Source: Helicobacter cetorum (GTDB taxonomy: Bacteria; Campylobacterota; Campylobacteria; Campylobacterales; Helicobacteraceae). Taken from it: a DNA stretch of 64,000 nt. The notes beneath the pieces are model-generated. The model ran no database searches and was not told the DNA's origin. It saw only the letters and a program-made list of their open reading frames with translations. Numbering within the stretch: position 1 is the first letter of the stretch; the number at the start of each line of letters is the position of its first letter. The stretch is taken from positions 1 to 64,000 of the forward strand of contig NZ_FZMR01000023.1 in assembly GCF_900198405.1 (NCBI RefSeq). The letters run 5' to 3'. Positions 61,003-64,000 of the stretch are shown one piece after another. The position numbers were made by a program, and so were the translations under genes.

Positions 61003-64000
61003 ATGGAAAAAATCATTGAGGACACACTAGAGTTAGCCCAAAGACTTCAAACTAACATCAGCCATAATCTAAGCCAACAAGAAAAAGCCTTTCATTCTAA
61101 AATGCAAAAGCTTTTGAGTAACCCTGAAAATAAGGTCATGCTTATAGAGCTTATGGATAGAAGCTTTAGATGCAAAGACAATAAAGCTCGTTTTGAAATG
61201 ATTGAGCATGTTTTAGATAAATATAAAAGCCGTGAAATCTTTTCTTCTTTTGAAAAATTTCTTTTAAATGTGTTTTTAAGTTTTGGAAAAATGCTCCCTA
61301 ATATGAGCGTGCCATTTTTTGTAGATAAAATTAGAAATGATACTAAGGCTATGGTATTAGACCAAGAAGAAAGCAAATTAAAAGAGCGTATCTTAGCTAG
61401 AAAAAATGAAAAAATCACTTTGAATGTGAATTTTATTGGCGAAGAAGTTTTAGGTGAAGAAGAGGCTCATACACGCTTTGAAAAATACTCACAAGCTTTA
61501 AAGTCTAGTTACATTCAATACATCTCCATTAAAATCACTACGATTTTTTCTCAAATCAATATTCTTGATTTTGAATACTCCAAAAAAGAAATAGTCAAAC
61601 GCTTAGACGCTCTTTATGCCCTAGCCCTAAAAGAACAACAAAAACAAGGCATTCCTAAATTTATCAATTTAGACATGGAAGAATTTAGAGATTTAGAACT
61701 CACGGTGGAATCTTTTATGGAGAGTATTTCTAAATTTGATTTAAACGCCGGCATTGTGTTGCAAGCTTATATTCCTGATTCTTATGAGTATCTAAAAAAA
61801 CTGCATGCTTTTTCTAAAGAAAGGGTTTTAAAAGGATTTCAGCCCATTAAAATTCGCTTTGTTAAAGGGGCGAATATGGAAAGCGAAGAGACCATTGCGT
61901 CTGTAAAAGATTGGGCGTTACCTACATTTTCTAGCAAACAAGATACTGATTCTAATTACAACAAAATGCTAGATTTTATCTTAGAAGATGATAATTATAA
62001 ATACATTCACATCGGCACCGCAAGTCATAATATCTTTGAAATCGCTTATGTATACACCCGCATTCATGCATTAAATGACCCCATAGCACTAGAGCATTTT
62101 ACTTTTGAAATGCTAGAAGGCATGAGCTTGCAAGCAAGCCAAGAATTAAAAGACATGCACAAACTCATTTTATATGCTCCGGTTTGTGATGAGGCGCATT
62201 TTAACAATGCGATTGCTTATCTTGTGAGAAGACTAGATGAAAACACTTCAAGCGATAACTTCATGAAAGCGTTCTTCAATTTAGAAGTAGGCTCTAACGA
62301 ATGGGAAGACCAAAAACAACGCTTTTTAAATAGCCTAAAAGGCGTTGCCACTTTAGATAACTCCACACACAGAACCCAAGATAGAAATGCCAAGCAAAGT
62401 GGGCATACCACTTATAAAACCAATAGTTTTAAAAATGAGAGCGATACTGATTTCATTCTCAAAGCCAATAGAGAATGGGCTAAAAAAATCAGAGAAAAAA
62501 TGCACAATGCCCCCGTATTAGAGCTATATCCTATCATCAATAAGCGTTATGAAAACCCTAACTTGCAAATCTTAGAAGTCTTTGACCATGTGCATCATAA
62601 AAAAATTGCAAGCGTGCATTTAGCCGATGAAGAGGGCATTTTACATGCTTTAGAAGTGGCTAAAAAAGATGAAAGCCATTTCAGTCAAAAGAGTTTTGAA
62701 GAAATCCATGAGCTAATGAGTAAAACCGCCCAACTCTTTAGAGAAAGAAGGGGCGAAATGATAGGCATTTCAGCCTTAGAAGTGGGTAAAACTTTTGTTG
62801 AAACAGACGCAGAGGTGAGCGAGGCGATTGATTTCTTGGAATTTTATCCTTATAGCCTAAAAGTGTTGCAAGAACAAAACCCAAAAACTAATTTTAAGCC
62901 TAAGGGTGTAGGCGTAGTCATTGCCCCATGGAATTTTCCTGTAGGCATTTCTGTAGGCACGATTGCTGCCCCACTAGCTGCAGGAAACCGAGTGATTTAC
63001 AAACCATCAAGTTTATCTAGTGTAACCGGCTATAAGCTTTGTGAGTGCTTTTGGGATGCAGGCGTGCCACGAGATGCGCTCATTTACTTACCTTCTAAAG
63101 GGAGTGATATTAGTAAGTATCTCTTAAAAGATAAAAGCGTGAAATTTGCTGTATTAACCGGAGGCGAAGATACTGCCTATAAAATGCTAGAGGCTAATCC
63201 TACTTTGGCTTTGAGTGCAGAAACCGGTGGTAAAAACGCCACTATTGTAAGCAAAATGGCAGACAGAGACCAAGCCATTAAAAATGTTGTCCATTCTGCC
63301 TTTAGTAATTCGGGGCAAAAATGTTCTGCCACTTCGCTTTTAGTGCTAGAAAAAGAAGTCTATGAAGATGAGAACTTCAAAAGGACCTTAGTGGATGCTA
63401 CCTTAAGCCTTAATGTAGGCGACCCCTTTGATTTCAAAAACAAGGTTGGCACACTAGCAGATAAGCCTGATTCTAAAGTGCAAAAAGCTATCAATGAGCT
63501 AGAAAGACATGAGCGTTGGGAAATTCCTGTCAGCTTTGTTGATGATAATTCGTATTTGATGAAACCAAGCATTAAATACGGCACTACAAAAGGCGATTTC
63601 ACGCATATGACTGAACTTTTTACCCCTATTTTATCTGTGATGAAAGCAGAAAATTTAGAGGATGCTATCAATTTAGTTAATTCTACCGGCTATGGTCTTA
63701 CAAGCGCGTTAGAATCCTTAGATGAAAGAGAGTGGGAGTATTATTTAGAACGCATTGAGGCGGGCAATATTTATATCAATAAGTCCACCACCGGAGCTAT
63801 CGTCTTACGCCAACCTTTTGGGGGAGTTAAGAAATCTGCCGTAGGGTTTGGAAGAAAGGTAGGTATTTTTAATTACATCACACAATTTTTAGAAATCCAC
63901 CAAGAAGAAGAAGATAGTAACACCCTAGAAAACGACCTTAGCAATCGCTTAGAAAAGCTCACTACAAGCGGATATGATGAGCATACCCATGAATTAAATC
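61003..64000 (+). CDS. putA: Bifunctional proline dehydrogenase / pyrroline-5-carboxylate dehydrogenase PutA (3' end outside window)
   Basis: About 999 codons are visible without a stop. The ATG has AAGGAG 6 nt upstream and a TAAAAT -10 at 60961-60966. The FAD-dependent proline dehydrogenase barrel covers about residues 130-460 (NLDMEEFRDLELTVESFMES, IKIRFVKGANMESEE). The aldehyde dehydrogenase domain follows: KGVGVVIAPWNFPVGISVGT, LSAETGGKNATIVSK and the catalytic Cys in SNSGQKCSATSLL. It oxidises proline to glutamate, a main fuel of gastric Helicobacter. No N-terminal DNA-binding domain. Confidence 0.97.
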   Translation, partial: MEKIIEDTLELAQRLQTNISHNLSQQEKAFHSKMQKLLSNPENKVMLIELMDRSFRCKDNKARFEMIEHVLDKYKSREIFSSFEKFLLNVFLSFGKMLPNMSVPFFVDKIRNDTKAMVLDQEESKLKERILARKNEKITLNVNFIGEEVLGEEEAHTRFEKYSQALKSSYIQYISIKITTIFSQINILDFEYSKKEIVKRLDALYALALKEQQKQGIPKFINLDMEEFRDLELTVESFMESISKFDLNAGIVLQAYIPDSYEYLKKLHAFSKERVLKGFQPIKIRFVKGANMESEETIASVKDWALPTFSSKQDTDSNYNKMLDFILEDDNYKYIHIGTASHNIFEIAYVYTRIHALNDPIALEHFTFEMLEGMSLQASQELKDMHKLILYAPVCDEAHFNNAIAYLVRRLDENTSSDNFMKAFFNLEVGSNEWEDQKQRFLNSLKGVATLDNSTHRTQDRNAKQSGHTTYKTNSFKNESDTDFILKANREWAKKIREKMHNAPVLELYPIINKRYENPNLQILEVFDHVHHKKIASVHLADEEGILHALEVAKKDESHFSQKSFEEIHELMSKTAQLFRERRGEMIGISALEVGKTFVETDAEVSEAIDFLEFYPYSLKVLQEQNPKTNFKPKGVGVVIAPWNFPVGISVGTIAAPLAAGNRVIYKPSSLSSVTGYKLCECFWDAGVPRDALIYLPSKGSDISKYLLKDKSVKFAVLTGGEDTAYKMLEANPTLALSAETGGKNATIVSKMADRDQAIKNVVHSAFSNSGQKCSATSLLVLEKEVYEDENFKRTLVDATLSLNVGDPFDFKNKVGTLADKPDSKVQKAINELERHERWEIPVSFVDDNSYLMKPSIKYGTTKGDFTHMTELFTPILSVMKAENLEDAINLVNSTGYGLTSALESLDEREWEYYLERIEAGNIYINKSTTGAIVLRQPFGGVKKSAVGFGRKVGIFNYITQFLEIHQEEEDSNTLENDLSNRLEKLTTSGYDEHTHELN

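Overview
The window is a 64 kb piece of an AT-rich Helicobacter chromosome from the gastric H. pylori group. Gene order supports this: positions 72-18652 (flgK to fmt) match, as I remember it, the H. pylori block HP1119-HP1141, and 38335-64000 (prfA to putA) matches HP0077-HP0056 in the opposite sense. UreA is 238 aa, UreB 569 aa and UreI 195 aa, the H. pylori nickel-urease sizes. It is probably not H. pylori itself, because an octahaem hydroxylamine-oxidoreductase-type pair sits beside putA. A marine-mammal relative such as H. cetorum is my best guess (inference, from memory).

Layout. (1) 1-18.7 kb, almost all on the minus strand: flagellar genes flgK, flgN-like and flgM with sigma-54 and sigma-28 promoters, a 5-methylcytosine methyltransferase, slyD, the Tol-Pal cell-envelope genes, the whole F1Fo ATP synthase operon except subunits a and c, parAB, birA and fmt. 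(2) 18.7-38.3 kb, a mosaic accessory region: a glycosyltransferase, a type I restriction-modification operon (hsdM-hsdS-hsdR), a four-gene polar amino-acid ABC importer, two DUF262 (GmrSD-like) defence candidates, one of them frameshifted in an A8 run, a 2OG-Fe(II) oxygenase, an NDH-2-like flavoprotein and an orphan membrane protein. (3) 38.3-48.1 kb: prfA, rpsT, glmM, lspA, tRNA-Val and the complete urease operon ureABIEFGH with a NikR-type operator. (4) 48.1-58.0 kb, minus strand: a ten-gene operon of FtsK/EssC-like ATPase, coiled-coil proteins, a SUKH immunity-like protein, a large helical protein with a degraded WHH-nuclease-like tail, a WXG100-like protein and an Hsp70/actin-fold ATPase. 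Its first gene carries a C14 tract. (5) 58.3-64 kb: a small lipoprotein, haoC-haoA and the start of putA.

Two things stand out. First, four type I toxin-antitoxin cassettes of the AapA/IsoA kind lie on the plus strand inside the hsd operon, exactly antisense to it. Each has its own promoter, 5' hairpin, Shine-Dalgarno, 28-29 aa peptide and internal antisense promoter. Two of them lie inside hsdS, whose reading frame stays open through them, so the minus-strand translation contains long repeated 'protein' that is really antisense toxin. Second, the operon at 48.1-58.0 kb looks like a type VII-secretion-like or polymorphic-toxin apparatus without any membrane subunit, under apparent phase-variable control. 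It appears to be the H. pylori HP0058-HP0066 locus, which as far as I know has no assigned function.

All family calls come from reading motifs, lengths and gene order. No database search was run.
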